From NCBI RefSeq assembly GCF_963664415.1, contig NZ_OY761445.1:2010501-2074500 (forward strand): a DNA stretch of 64,000 nucleotides, written 5' to 3'. How positions within the stretch are numbered: position 1 is the first letter of the stretch; every line of letters starts with the position of its first letter. Made by a program: the position numbers and the translations under genes. Positions 26,159 to 34,553 of this stretch are shown here, piece after piece. Origin of the DNA: an uncultured Desulfobacter sp. (GTDB taxonomy: Bacteria > Desulfobacterota > Desulfobacteria > Desulfobacterales > Desulfobacteraceae). The notes beneath the pieces are model-generated. The model ran no database searches. It was given only the letters and a program-made list of their open reading frames with translations, and was not told the origin of the DNA.

Positions 26159-27113
26159 CTATTCTCCTTTTTCCCACTCAAACCGGACAATATGTCGCTC
26201 ATTGCGGTCGAACTCTACACCGACAAGATATATTTCACAGCCGTTTCCACGATATTTATCCGCATATCCTTTTTGCTTGATCTGCTCAAGTGCCTTTCCT
26301 GGTGTCGTGTCAATATCCACAACTTTGAATTCAAAGATATAGATCTTGTTGGCCGCCTTGCCGTCCTCCATGTTATCTAATTGAACCGTCATATCGATAC
26401 GGCCGTGATTGGTGGTATCCTCAGGGGTTACATCAAGACCTAACGCGGTAAAATAACAATAAAAAACAGAAGCGTAATACCCTTCGTATTCTGAAAGCCT
26501 GTTCTTCCGGTACCAGTCATGGGGGATGGAGGAAAACAGGGCCTGGAAAACCGTGTTAAGTGCATCGGGGTCATTTTCCTGAAAAGCCTGGTAAATCTTA
26601 AGCTGCACCTTTTCTTTCATCACATTGTCATGGGAATACCGGTTTAAGATGTAATCCGACAAACTGGCCTTTACCTCCATGTTCGGGTAGGTTAGCTTAT
26701 AAAAGATTCTGCCCGCCACCCTTTGTTTTTGTTCAATGGTGAGATAGCCGGTCTGGAAAAGAAGATTTTCCGGTTCAATAAAGTCAACATCGAACGCGCC
26801 GATCAGGGAGCCGGACGCCTGAATATTTTCAATTTCCGGAATATAGTATCGTTTTTTTTCAGATTCTCTCGTCAAGTTGTTTGCGACTTTTAAGTACACC
26901 TTCCGCAAAGGAGATATGAATGACCGGATAACGCTTTTTCCAGTCCCAGTGCTCATGGAGCCAAAGGCCGGTAAACAGATCCTTATTGCCCTCAAACGCT
27001 TCTTTAAGAGTGTCAATGAATAAGGATTTTCCAAAACGTCCGGGGTGAAACAAAAAATAGTACTTACCCTTTTCTGAAAGGATATGGACAAACCTGGTAT
27101 GTTGAAGCTGCAA
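26159..27113 (-). pseudogene. AAA-ATPase-like / PD-(D/E)XK nuclease gene, broken
   Basis: The 5' frame (27113-26859) encodes the family's N-terminal ATPase start: KYYFLFHPGRFGKSLFIDTL (a P-loop-like RFGKS) and KKRYPVIHISFAEG. The 3' frame (to 26159) encodes the region from ENLLFQTGYLTI through the PD-(D/E)XK domain, with GRIDMTVQLD, NKIYIFEFKVVDIDTTPGKA and CEIYLVGVEFDRNERHIVRF. The two parts are in different frames, and ~150 residues between the HISF region and the FQTGYL region are missing. It is the better preserved relative of the 2906-3660 pseudogene. The N-terminal codons overlap the tail of an ABC transporter remnant on the other strand. Confidence 0.75.
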
Positions 27114-27161
27114 AACGGAATGTTTGCAAAAATGGTGGAAAGGCAGATGGCAAGTGCCTGA
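27087..27161 (+). pseudogene. Last codons of a third YbtQ-like ABC transporter
   Basis: The frame reads MLKLQNGMFAKMVERQMASA and stop. The 15.6-kb YbtQ-like protein ends ALKLQNGIFAKMVKRQMVVV. The match covers only the C-terminal ~20 residues; the rest has been replaced by the nuclease pseudogene on the opposite strand. Confidence 0.7.
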
Positions 27162-27303
27162 TGTTTTGTATTTTTGGAATTATTGAAGGAACAAACCTTG
27201 GTCGGCTACGATAAAATAATTGACAGATGCAGGGGAATCTACTAATTGTTATGAAAACATAAAAAAGTTTTAAACTTTATAACATCTTATTATCGATAAA
27301 CAG

Positions 27304-27976
27304 ATGAAACTAATCAAGCCCGGAACATCCCAACCGACCGAAGTTCCCAACAGATTCAAAGTAAAATTACCCTCGTTACCCAGCCAGGATGGGTGGGTGG
27401 GATATTGATGTTTTCAGTTCCGGGCTGACGCTGATAGTCATGGACACGGTATTGCATAAGCCGATAAAGATACAAGGAGCGTTTAAAAAACCCGTTGTCG
27501 GCTTGGGGTTTTGCCTGGCCGGAGAATTTGATCTGTCTTGGATGTCTTCAAAAACGCGATCAAACATCCGGGCCGGACAAAGCGGTTTTTTTACTTTCCC
27601 CAAAGACTTAGAGATGACACAACATTTACCCGCCGATCATTTGCTCAGAATATACCTGATGCTCGAAGGTGAGATGTTATCATCTTTTACCCAAGGAGAT
27701 GAAGACTATTTCTCCCCGGTAATTAAGAGCTTTGAAAAGAAACGGGCTGACCGCGTGGTTCATTCCACCACAGCCCTGATGCGTACGGTCCTGCATCAAA
27801 TTCTTCATTGCCCCTACTGCGGCAAAGCCAGGCATATTTACCTTGAAAGCAAAGCCATGGAATTGATTTCCTACAAAATGGCACAGCTTCATCCAGCCTT
27901 TACGTGCCCTGAAAACGAATTAAAACGTTCTGATTATGACAACTATGGGCAAATAAGTTTTATGTTTGGAAAATAA
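27304..27976 (+). pseudogene. AraC/PchR-like regulator, frameshifted and missing its HTH
   Basis: The likely start MKLIKPGTSQPTEVP at 27304 runs into a stop after PSQDGWVGY. The main frame resumes from 27389 with GGWDIDVFSSGLTLIVMDTV. The shift sits in a GGGTGGGTGGG run, so slippage is likely. The ligand-sensing N-terminal domain is otherwise good (VGLGFCLAGEFDLSW, QILHCPYCGKARHIYLESKA). The protein breaks off after ENELKRSDYD, just where the C-terminal AraC HTH pair should begin; the next bases are the end of the convergent PIN gene. Confidence 0.75.
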
Positions 27977-28347
27977 GTCCTATATTTTGCGATGCCCCTT
28001 GTGACTAAGTCCAATGAAGACACTGTGGCATGTGCGCCTATGAAGAAATCTGGAAGGGTTGAACTTTTAGCACCCTTGTTTCTTCGATAATCAAGGAATG
28101 TTTTTCCAGCCAAAAACAAAGCTTCGCGCGGAATTTCCAAGACTTTTACACCCACTTGTTCAATGGCATCTTCAACTTCTTCAATACGGTTGAAACCGAT
28201 TGATATTTCGGTATACACAATAGAATTGATAAATAATGTATTCGTCTGGCTATACTGACTTAATACGTCCTCAGACCAGTTACCCCATTTAGGATCATTC
28301 GTAAACAGATCAAGTAACACACATGAATCGATAAAAATTCCGTTCAT
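27943..28347 (-). CDS. vapC: PIN-domain toxin (VapC-like)
   Basis: 134 residues. PIN-type acidic residues are visible in FIDSCVLLDLFTNDP, INSIVYTEISIGF and LPDFFIGAHA. It should be a metal-dependent ribonuclease held in check by the AbrB-type antitoxin. The ATG overlaps the antitoxin stop by 4 bp (ATGA type), a standard two-gene toxin-antitoxin operon. Its 3' end abuts the truncation point of the AraC pseudogene, so the pair probably arrived with, or caused, that break. Confidence 0.88.
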   Translation of the reverse strand: MNGIFIDSCVLLDLFTNDPKWGNWSEDVLSQYSQTNTLFINSIVYTEISIGFNRIEEVEDAIEQVGVKVLEIPREALFLAGKTFLDYRRNKGAKSSTLPDFFIGAHATVSSLDLVTRGIAKYRTYFPNIKLICP

Positions 28348-28568
28348 TTTATTTTTCTTGTCATATTCATGATTTCGTCTGTAGACATTTTAGCTGTAGC
28401 AATCCCTCTTAGTTTCGAAAATTTGGACGTTGTTTTATTTTTTGATACTTTTACAAGATAAAATCTTCCGTTGTCTTCTTGAAAATCAACGTCTGTCTCT
28501 GGGACAATACCTAATATTTCCCTTACATTTTTGGGTATAGTGACTTGACCTTTTGTAGTTACACGCAT
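28344..28568 (-). CDS. vapB: AbrB/SpoVT-fold antitoxin
   Basis: 74 residues; RBS AAGGAG. The N-terminus MRVTTKGQVTIPKNVREILG is the swapped-hairpin DNA-binding motif of AbrB/MazE-like antitoxins. The C-terminal half (FSKLRGIATAKMSTDEIMNM) is the toxin-binding arm typical of partners of PIN toxins. It is followed at once by the toxin gene and probably represses the operon at the palindrome over the promoter. Confidence 0.88.
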   Translation of the reverse strand: MRVTTKGQVTIPKNVREILGIVPETDVDFQEDNGRFYLVKVSKNKTTSKFSKLRGIATAKMSTDEIMNMTRKIK

Positions 28569-28587
28569 AATAGATCTCCTTTTTTGT

Positions 28588-28621
28588 GTAATACCAGTAT
28601 AGTATTACTTTAACCCGTGCA
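28588..28621 (-). promoter_or_regulatory. Promoter with palindromic operator of the TA operon
   Basis: A perfect 7-bp-armed palindrome GTAATAC-N7-GTATTAC lies at 28588-28608. On the minus strand it covers a -10 candidate TATACT, with TTGCAC (28621-28616) as a possible -35 about 15-16 bp upstream. Antitoxin binding here would block RNA polymerase. Confidence 0.65.
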
Positions 28622-28639
28622 ACGATTTTTTGAAGCGAA

Positions 28640-28717
28640 CAAGGGATAGCCGGAAAGGTGGATAGCATTGAATAATGCACTTGGCATGGGGGGTTGATTG
28701 TGATCAATCAGCCCCCC
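28640..28717. repeat. 78-bp repeat with terminal hairpin, copy 1
   Basis: The sequence from AAAGGTGGATAGCAT through AATAATGCA to the hairpin GGGGGTTGATTGTGATCAAT-CAGCCCCC recurs at 55520-55597 with ~85% identity. Hairpin arms of ~12 bp surround a TGAT loop. Both copies sit next to toxin-antitoxin type genes. Confidence 0.75.
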
Positions 28718-28816
28718 TGGGCTACCGCAATTATATGAATGCGCGGGGCATTACTTAATTGCGAGTTATTAAGTTAAGGATGTCCCCCGAAATCACCAAT
28801 CTGAACCATCCACGAA

Positions 28817-28857
28817 ATTCGGACTACAGTGTTAATAATTCGGAAAATAGTGTTAGA
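28817..28857 (+). promoter_or_regulatory. 21-bp tandem operator-like repeat before the 28.9-kb receptor
   Basis: ATTCGGACTACAGTGTTA at 28817 and ATTCGGAAAATAGTGTTA at 28838 are direct repeats exactly 21 bp apart, 74-114 bp upstream of the receptor ATG. The geometry is that of the 12390 operator but the sequence is different, so a different AraC-type regulator is implied; the one encoded at 31.2 kb is the natural candidate. Confidence 0.7.
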
Positions 28858-28930
28858 CGTGCCTTTCTCTTTTTGTCTTTACTGAGGTTTATTTTTGCTT
28901 AACCGTAAACCTTAAATCAGGAGACAAAGA

Positions 28931-31036
28931 ATGCGTATTAAAGCAACGCTTGCGTGCTTAGTGGTGACAGGGACCATCCTTGGGGCCGGTTTAGTTCAGG
29001 CGGAAGAACCTGCAGGAACCACACTGGAAACCATTACCGTTACGGCCAATAAGGTCGAAGAGGATATCACTGATGTTCCACAGAGTATCACGGTCATCGA
29101 CGATGAGATTCTCAAGGAGAAGGGGATCGTGGATATCCCCGATGTAATTAACGAGATCCCTAATATGAGTTTTATGCCCGGCCTTACCCCTGGACTTACC
29201 AATAGCGTGAACTTCAGGGGCTTGAATCCATCGTTGTTTACCAGCAACTTTCCGGTAGTCATCTATATAGACGGGGTAGCCTACAGCAATTCGGGCGGTT
29301 TTGACGCTTCGCTGGTCAATGCCGAGCGGATTGAAGTCCTGCGTGGTCCCCAAGGTACGCTCTACGGCAAGGACGCCATCGGCGCGGTTATCAAGGTTGT
29401 GACCAAGGAACCGGAAAACGAATGGCATGGAAATATCGGCACCGAATACGGCAGCTACAATTACATGCAGGGCTCTTTCAATGTCAACGGCTCCCTCATT
29501 CAGGATAAGCTCTATCTCGGGGTGAACGGCCGCTATCAGCAGGATGACGGCTGGATCACGAACGACTATAACGGTGACGACGAAGCCAATAAGAGTGAGA
29601 GCCGGAACCTCGGTGCGTTCCTGCTGTACAAGCCCACCGACAGATTCTCTGCAAAGTTCATTCTATCGAACGATTCCTATGAATCTCACGGGTACACGGG
29701 TTACGCCTTGCCCCCTGGAACCAACGCCAACAAGTTCGATCGGGATGATGCCGAGCATGTCTCCGTCGATAAAGACGCAATTTCCGAGAGCGAAAGTCCG
29801 GCACAGAGCCTTTATCTGAAGTACGAGTTCGATTCGGTGATCCTGACCTCGACAACCGCCCACAGATACATTGAAGCTGAAAGTGTCCGAGATATCGATT
29901 ACATGGCAGATACCGCTATGGACGGGTGTGTTTCATTTGTAAATGAAGACACTGAAACCTGGACCGAAGAGTTGAGGTTATCGAGCAATAACACGGAGGG
30001 CTTTCGTTGGGTTGCCGGCGCATATTTCGATACCGAGGATGTGGAGAGTGGGAATGGGATACAGAGAAATCCCTCCGGATCTATTTACGAGTATAATTGG
30101 GAATCTGAAACTGAAAGTCAGACCCTGGCCCTGTTCGGGCAGACGATGATTCCCCTTGGCAACAGCTTTGAGTTGACTCTCGGTGCGCGTTATCAGCAGA
30201 TCGACAAGGAGATGGATTTGGATGCGTACTATCACCTGGTTGGGGTCAGCAGCGATCCTTACTACTCCCTCCATGCGGATGAAACCTGGACCGCCTTTTT
30301 GCCCAAGGTTGCGCTCTCATACCGGTTGAACGAAAACTGGACCACTTACGCTTCAGCGGCACAAGGCTATATGCCCGGTGGTTTTACGAGGCTGGCCTCC
30401 TCTGGTTCGGAGAAAGACAACACGTTTGATCCGCAGCTGTCGACCAACTACGAAATCGGTATCAAGGGGGAATTGAACCGCGCACGTCTTGCCGCTGCTA
30501 TCTTTTACATGGATATCGAAGACATCCATTTTAGTAAACAAGTAAATGATACGTGGGTGACCGATAATGCCGACAGCGCTCATTCCCTGGGCGCGGAACT
30601 GGAGTTGACCTATTTCCTGACCGATTCCATCGAATTGACAGCCGCCATCGGCGTTATCGAGGCGGAATACGACGACTACGATAATGGCAATGTTGTTTGG
30701 GACGGTGAATCGATCGAAAATACGCCGTCGTATTCGGCGCGGATCGGTGCCGCTTACTACCACCCCAACGGGTTTTATGCCCGTGGGGATGTTAGGATTC
30801 AGGGCGAGGTTCCCTACTATGATAGTACCAACGCGGAGTTCCGCGAGCTGGATGACTACATCACCGCTGATGTCAAGGTCGGTTATCGCTTCAAGGGCTT
30901 TGACATCTACGCCTACTGCAACAACCTGACCGATGAAGAATATATGACCTTTTTTCTCTCGGGCTCGGACTCCAAGTCGATAGCGATCTACGACGATCCG
31001 CGCACCTTCGGTATCGGGGTCCGTTATAGCTTTTGA
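28931..31036 (+). CDS. TonB-dependent receptor, intact
   Basis: 701 residues; RBS AGGAGA. The signal peptide (LACLVVTGTILGAGLVQA) is followed by LETITVTANKVEEDITDVP and the plug with RIEVLRGPQGTLYGKDAIG. The barrel ends YDDPRTFGIGVRYSF with the terminal aromatic residue. No STN domain. It is more GC-rich than the receptors after 47 kb. It is followed by an AraC regulator on the same strand and preceded by a tandem operator-like repeat. It should import a TonB-dependent substrate (siderophore or other metal complex). Confidence 0.93.
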   Translation: MRIKATLACLVVTGTILGAGLVQAEEPAGTTLETITVTANKVEEDITDVPQSITVIDDEILKEKGIVDIPDVINEIPNMSFMPGLTPGLTNSVNFRGLNPSLFTSNFPVVIYIDGVAYSNSGGFDASLVNAERIEVLRGPQGTLYGKDAIGAVIKVVTKEPENEWHGNIGTEYGSYNYMQGSFNVNGSLIQDKLYLGVNGRYQQDDGWITNDYNGDDEANKSESRNLGAFLLYKPTDRFSAKFILSNDSYESHGYTGYALPPGTNANKFDRDDAEHVSVDKDAISESESPAQSLYLKYEFDSVILTSTTAHRYIEAESVRDIDYMADTAMDGCVSFVNEDTETWTEELRLSSNNTEGFRWVAGAYFDTEDVESGNGIQRNPSGSIYEYNWESETESQTLALFGQTMIPLGNSFELTLGARYQQIDKEMDLDAYYHLVGVSSDPYYSLHADETWTAFLPKVALSYRLNENWTTYASAAQGYMPGGFTRLASSGSEKDNTFDPQLSTNYEIGIKGELNRARLAAAIFYMDIEDIHFSKQVNDTWVTDNADSAHSLGAELELTYFLTDSIELTAAIGVIEAEYDDYDNGNVVWDGESIENTPSYSARIGAAYYHPNGFYARGDVRIQGEVPYYDSTNAEFRELDDYITADVKVGYRFKGFDIYAYCNNLTDEEYMTFFLSGSDSKSIAIYDDPRTFGIGVRYSF

Positions 31037-31200
31037 TCTTAATCAATGAAAAAAATTGAAAAGAAGTTGATTTAAGCCCTCTTATATAGTATTAGGTTTG
31101 ACTAAATATTTTTTCACTGCCTGATTGCGGTGTGTATCCGGATTAATCAATAGTCATGTGCAGGGAATGTACCTTATGAGAGGGTTGGTCAGCTGACGCA

Positions 31201-32151
31201 ATGAATAAAACCATGGAAATGGTTCATCCTATATTTTCAAAATCTCAAGACGCTCCCAATCAATTTGATTATAATTTACCTAAAAGACTCGGTAGCGGAA
31301 TTATACGGGCTAACAGGTTTTCGTCAGGATTGACTTTGCTGTTTATGGACTTATGTCTAACCAGCCCAATCTCTTTAAGTTCTGAAATAACTGGTTGGGG
31401 TTCTGGTATGAGTTTTAATCTTACCGGACATTCCGATGTACGTTCATCAGAACATCGGCAAATTTTATCAGCTATACCTGATACCGATGCGTATTATGTG
31501 TATTCCTATCCTCAAATCTTAGAGGAGGATATTGCTGCTACGCGCAAAGTTAAGGTATCAATTCTGTTTGATAAAAAAACGTTATTGGATTTTGTCAATG
31601 AGGATGAAGAGCCCTTCCTCCCGTTCTTAAAAGGCCTGCAAAACCAAACTCCTGTTTCAGGCCAGGGAAAGATGGCACCCAAAATACAACGCGCATTGAA
31701 TCAACTCGTTGATTGTCCATATAGCGGCAAAACCCGTGCTATTTTTTTGGAAGGCAAGATGATGGAGATTTTTGCCCACGAACTTGAGGAATTAAGGGTA
31801 AAAGGCAAGGGGATTCCTCGTCAACCTCGTATCAGTGCATCAGATATCGAACGGATACATTTTTCTGCCGAACTCCTTGTTCGTGATCCTGTTAATCCGC
31901 CGGATCTCACCGATCTTGCCCGGAAGATAGGAATGGGGAAAAGCAAATTTTACCAGAACTTTAAAAGTGTTTTCGGGCATTCCCCGGTGGTACACCTCCG
32001 CAGCCATCGTCTCCGGATTGCCAGGCAGCTGTTGCGCCAAGGAAAGCATAATGTCACCGAGGTCGCTTTTGCCGTTGGGTTTAATAACCTGAGCTATTTT
32101 GCCAGAGTTTTCGTTGACAAATTCGGTGTTCCTCCTCATCAAACCCGCTAA
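31201..32151 (+). CDS. AraC-family regulator, PchR-like
   Basis: 316 residues. The N-terminal sensing domain has the family's VDCPYSGKTRAIFLEGKMME segment at about 180. The C-terminal ~100 residues form two HTHs: NPPDLTDLARKIGMGKSKFY and NVTEVAFAVGFNNLSYFARV. In this family (PchR, YbtA) the ferric siderophore is the coactivator. It lies 164 bp behind the 28.9-kb receptor, which it probably controls. No good RBS precedes the chosen ATG; MEMVHPIFS five codons on is an alternative start. Confidence 0.87.
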   Translation: MNKTMEMVHPIFSKSQDAPNQFDYNLPKRLGSGIIRANRFSSGLTLLFMDLCLTSPISLSSEITGWGSGMSFNLTGHSDVRSSEHRQILSAIPDTDAYYVYSYPQILEEDIAATRKVKVSILFDKKTLLDFVNEDEEPFLPFLKGLQNQTPVSGQGKMAPKIQRALNQLVDCPYSGKTRAIFLEGKMMEIFAHELEELRVKGKGIPRQPRISASDIERIHFSAELLVRDPVNPPDLTDLARKIGMGKSKFYQNFKSVFGHSPVVHLRSHRLRIARQLLRQGKHNVTEVAFAVGFNNLSYFARVFVDKFGVPPHQTR

Positions 32152-32280
32152 ATTTTTTCTAAAAAATATTTTCCGCCCCCAAAATTCGATATTCGGGGAG
32201 CATCATACTCATTAGCAAAACATATGGTCATTTAATACGTATACTGCCCCCGATAAATCATGGTCAAAAGCGCTCTGCCT

Positions 32281-34296
32281 TTAAAAACGATAAGTCAACT
32301 GAATACCGACCTCTCTTGGATCGCTATATACCGTATAGTAGCCGCCGTAATACCCCTCCGAGTCATATTCCGTGTCAAAAATATTTTTACCATAAAGATA
32401 CACGTCATAATGTTCGGCTTCATAGCCGATTTTAGCGTTCACCAGTTCATATGGATCCCTTGAATATTTATTGTCCCGGTCAAAATACATCTTGCCGTAG
32501 CCAATCAGATCAACCCGGGCATACATGCCGCCGGCATGCCGGTATTGAGCGCCAATATTATAGGTATAATCCGGTGCGTAAGGATTGTGGTTGCCCTCAT
32601 AATTTCCAAGCGCATCTTTATATTTATCAAAAGTAATATCGCTATAGCCGAATCCGGCACTCAGCGTCAAACCGTCCGCAAGCCGGGCGCTTATTTCCAG
32701 TTCTCCCCCTATGCCCGTGGCTTCGGCAGCATTGGTGACGTATGTATTATCGGGATCAACCGCGTTTTCCACCTGCATATCGGTGATATTCATATAATAG
32801 ACGGCGCCGTTGACAATGAGACGACGGTTAAAAAATGCGCTTTTAATGCCCAGTTCGTAGGACCATAAAATTTCTTCATCATAACTGGCATATTGCTCAT
32901 CCGCTGCAAGCTGATTAAAAGCACCGGGCCGATACCCTTCTGTAATACTTGCATAGGACATGATATCCGGTGTCAGGTGATACTCCAGGGCAATCTTGGG
33001 TGAGATATGCTCCCAGGAGCCGTCGTCCCCGGCGCCCGATAAAATGTCTTCATATTCCCGCTCCTGCTTCTCATAACGCAGCCCGCCGATCAGATTGATC
33101 TGTTCCGTCAAAAAATAACTGGCCTGCCCGAAAACAGCATGGGAATTGCCGTTAACCTCACGATCCATTCTAAGCGTCCCGCTCACAGTATTTGTAATCG
33201 TTCTTTCACTATGATCGTCATCAGCATACAGGCCGACAATCCATTTGAGCTTTCCTATACCGGCGTTTAAACGAAGCTCCTGGGAGATCGTGTAACCTTC
33301 ACTGTCCGAGATTGTTTCAAACCACTCTATGCGGCTAAAATCCCAATCATTGGAATCTGTACTTGAGAATGCCCTCCTGGCGGTGATGGATGTCAACGTA
33401 TACGATTCATTGATTTCATATACTGCTTTCAGTGCCTGAAAATCATGGTCCGACTTACTATATAAGTCGACATTCGACGACATTTTCCTGTCCTCAGGTG
33501 CTGCAAGTCCGGATACAACGGCTCCGTACGGCGTCAAACTCATTCTGGTTCCATCATCATCGCGGGAAAGCCTGGAAACGATCAACGAAATATCCAGACT
33601 CTCCATAGGGGTCCACCGCAGCTTTCCCCTGCCGAACCATTGTTCCCTGTCATCCAATGTATCCCCGGTATAGGTGCCTTCTATAAAACCGTCCTTTTGC
33701 TCATATTCCCCCACAATACTGAAAAAAAGCTTATCCTCCTGCAAAGGGCCGCTCAGGTTTACCCCCCCCTTATATTTGTTATCCTCTCCCAGTTCCGTGG
33801 AAACTTTTCCTCTAAAGGTATTGTCCGGCTGCCGGGTAATAATATTAATGGCTCCGGCCTCAGTGTCTTTCCCGTATAAGGTTCCCTGGGGGCCACGCAA
33901 CACTTCGATACGTTCAATATCAAAAATGCCGGCAGTGCATCCCGAGGGAACGCCGTCAACATATATCCCCACCGCAGTTGAACTCTCCGTCGAAGTTGAT
34001 GCGGAAACCCCGCGCATGGTCGGTTGCCCGGACATAGGCCTGCCGAACTCGAACATCATGAGATTCGGCACGAAATCGGCAAGTTCCGTTACAGATTCGA
34101 GCTTTATATCCTCAATAGCCTGATCATCAAATACGGTAACGCCCACGGGCACATCCTGGACATTTTCCTCCTGTTTCTGGGCCGTGACCGTCATTGTTTC
34201 CAGGGTGGCCGTTCCCTGTTCCTCTGCCACTGCTGATGTTGCAACACAGCAACTCATCAAAAGGCCTCCCAATATCCGGGCACACAAAGATTTCAT
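32281..34296 (-). CDS. TonB-dependent receptor, intact
   Basis: 671 residues; RBS AAGGAG. The signal peptide (ILGGLLMSCCVATSAVA) precedes LETMTVTAQKQEENVQDVP and the plug with RIEVLRGPQGTLYGKDTEAG. The barrel includes FYLMNITDMQV-like and NAKIGYEAEHYDVYLYGKNI segments and ends REVGIQLTYRF. An AraC regulator lies 257 bp upstream on the same strand. The region between them carries phased ACGTT/GGACG repeats. The likely substrate class is a metal chelate. Confidence 0.93.
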   Translation of the reverse strand: MKSLCARILGGLLMSCCVATSAVAEEQGTATLETMTVTAQKQEENVQDVPVGVTVFDDQAIEDIKLESVTELADFVPNLMMFEFGRPMSGQPTMRGVSASTSTESSTAVGIYVDGVPSGCTAGIFDIERIEVLRGPQGTLYGKDTEAGAINIITRQPDNTFRGKVSTELGEDNKYKGGVNLSGPLQEDKLFFSIVGEYEQKDGFIEGTYTGDTLDDREQWFGRGKLRWTPMESLDISLIVSRLSRDDDGTRMSLTPYGAVVSGLAAPEDRKMSSNVDLYSKSDHDFQALKAVYEINESYTLTSITARRAFSSTDSNDWDFSRIEWFETISDSEGYTISQELRLNAGIGKLKWIVGLYADDDHSERTITNTVSGTLRMDREVNGNSHAVFGQASYFLTEQINLIGGLRYEKQEREYEDILSGAGDDGSWEHISPKIALEYHLTPDIMSYASITEGYRPGAFNQLAADEQYASYDEEILWSYELGIKSAFFNRRLIVNGAVYYMNITDMQVENAVDPDNTYVTNAAEATGIGGELEISARLADGLTLSAGFGYSDITFDKYKDALGNYEGNHNPYAPDYTYNIGAQYRHAGGMYARVDLIGYGKMYFDRDNKYSRDPYELVNAKIGYEAEHYDVYLYGKNIFDTEYDSEGYYGGYYTVYSDPREVGIQLTYRF

Positions 34297-34388
34297 TTTT
34301 TCTCCTTTTTAAGTCTCAACTTTCAAATAAATAGCAACCCTAACATTTTAAAGCAAAAGGAAGATAGTAAAGAAATAAAAAAAAAGCT

Positions 34389-34422
34389 AACGTTGACGGA
34401 CGTTTTATGGACGCTGGCGTTC
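34389..34422 (-). promoter_or_regulatory. Possible phased regulator sites upstream of the 34.3-kb receptor
   Basis: On the plus strand ACGTT recurs at 10 bp and GGACG at 11-bp spacing within AACGTTGACGGACGTTTTAT followed by GGACGCTGGCGTT. Helical phasing suggests protein binding, but the motif is short and is not the 21-bp type. The rest of the 34297-34553 gap shows nothing I recognise. Confidence 0.35.
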
Positions 34423-34553
34423 AAGGGTAAAGAATTATGCTTTATGAAACTAAGGCGACTGAGCCGCAGAAACTAGAGACTGGAAACTAGAAACAAGAAG
34501 AAAGGAATTTGACAATTTCTTGTTTTCTTTGACAGAAACTCAGGAGTAAGGCA

